In this document: positions 62,906-64,000 of the stretch, one piece after another
Layout of the letters: the number at the start of each line of letters is the position of its first letter
Numbering within the stretch: the first letter of the stretch is position 1
Assembly (NCBI RefSeq): GCF_023343835.1
Contig: NC_064436.1
Span: forward strand, 54,287,883-54,351,882
Direction: 5' to 3'
DNA: 64,000 nucleotides
From: Lagopus muta
Lineage: Eukaryota; Chordata; Aves; Galliformes; Phasianidae
Position numbers and translations under genes: made by a program
The notes under the pieces: generated by a model
The model's input: the letters and a program-made list of their open reading frames with translations, nothing else
The model's database searches: none
What the model was told of the DNA's origin: nothing

Positions 62906-64000
62906 GCCCCAATGGTTTGTCTTATTTTAGAGAGTATATAATAGCCTCTCACAGAGGTCTCTGTCACAGTGAGAATTCTGTTTTCTTTGAGATCATTTAT
63001 GCTCTTTGTGTATTTGAACAACATCAATTTTGCAGCCTAATCCAAAGAAGTGCTGGGAAAGTGTGGTATTGCAGAAGCTGTTATAGAGAGATTTTAAGGT
63101 GAGTACATGATGGTAATATTTTCTTTGACTAGATCGTTAACCTATGTGCCTTAAATAGTTTTCATGCATCCAGAGAATTGAAGTATAAAGGATTTTCAAA
63201 AGGACATAAACAGGGGTAAGGAATTTTTCACTATGCTAAGTAGTCTCATTGCTGCCTTTTTGCTAAAGCTAATTCAAAAGAAAACAGTATTTTCACATTG
63301 AGAACAAACAATTCCATTCTCTGAGACATATTGTTATGGCCACACACTTTTTTCTTAGTTATTATTGTAAAAAGACAGATGTGAATAAGAACTGCAATTC
63401 TCAAGGAAAAAAAACGTCACTGTAGCACAGAAATGTGAACTTTTATCATAGTTTTGTGTGTTGCAAAGACTTGGAAAATTAACTCACACAGTGCTTGATA
63501 GCTGTTGAAGGAATCAGCACTCACTCTGCCCCTTTTACCAGAGCTGAAAGCCCACATGTACTCTTTTCAGACAGATTTCACATTGCTGTTCAATTCATAT
63601 CCTACTTTTTCAAAGTAAATGTGAAGAATTTTCTCAGTAGACTACACAACAACTTCAAAATTTATTTATTTGTCAATGGAAATCTTTACATATGTAGCTC
63701 AGAATTAAATTCTCTCTGCAAAGTCAGTCAAACATGGCAGAAACAACTCACTTATACAATTTAGATATAGATTTTATTTTTCATTGCAGGAAATGTCCTA
63801 CCATTTCTAACAATGCTGACAATTCTTCAATGCTTGTGTGGTTTGTACCACCGTTTTTTCACTGCATTACAAATGTGTATAAAACTCTTGAGTTATGGCC
63901 TGAACCACACATTGGTCACCTGAGGAAAGGACTGAGTCAGCTGTGGGAGCACAGGTGAAGGTAATTACCTCCTAGACTTCATTTAAGGGGCTGACTGCCA
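62906..64000. other. intergenic, nothing recognised
   Basis: AT-rich DNA with two adjacent short plus-strand ORFs (89 and 74 codons at 63495-63958) and no recognisable product. Confidence 0.5.

Noticed and set aside
31361..64000. A search for a CRISPR-like array, tRNA, rRNA or a gene cluster in the downstream region
   Set aside because: No regularly spaced repeats, no tRNA-like A/B boxes with cloverleaf arms and no recognisable genes were seen.

Overview
The window is vertebrate nuclear DNA, almost certainly from a bird. It carries the 3' two-thirds of a split gene whose translated exons match PPARGC1A (PGC-1alpha) closely. The interspersed repeats are CR1 LINE fragments with the typical avian 3' ends (ATTCTATG-type tails). 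I see no Alu, L1 or B-type mammalian repeats. A galliform such as chicken fits, but I cannot fix the species from sequence alone.

Positions 1 to about 31,360 hold PPARGC1A on the + strand. Nine coding exons can be placed by GT/AG junctions, continuous reading frame and protein match: 527-731, 4730-4775, 4884-4957, 12391-13303, 13897-14001, 14138-14258, 24062-24183, 24533-24684 and 27519-27622 (stop). They correspond to mammalian exons 5-13 and sum to 1,842 nt (613 residues plus stop), about residues 185-798 of the human protein. Exons 1-4 (activation domain and first LxxLL motifs) lie upstream of the window. The encoded part holds the LLKYL nuclear-receptor box, the TP/SP phosphosite and phosphodegron region, the DHDY HCF-1 motif, the acidic and Ser-rich middle, an SR domain and the C-terminal RRM. 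A 3.7-kb 3'UTR follows, with AATAAA signals at 30105, 30440 and 31335. The 31-nt alternative 3' splice extension that makes NT-PGC-1alpha in mammals is present intact, ending in N-L-F-L-stop.

Positions 31,360 to 64,000 look like downstream intergenic DNA. I find no protein-coding gene there that I recognise. It holds CR1 fragments (about 34.55, 42.57, 53.9 and 59.6 kb), relics of old sauropsid repeats (best at 33.0-33.3 kb), homopolymer tracts, two possible terminal exons of unknown transcripts (34,939 and 62,656), and stretches that may be conserved regulatory elements.

I found no new multi-gene system. The points most worth checking are internal to PPARGC1A: the conserved NT-PGC-1alpha splice site, a Cys/His-rich patch in exon 9 where mammals have tyrosines, a proline replacing a mammalian S6K phosphoserine, and a possible truncated isoform ending in intron 8.
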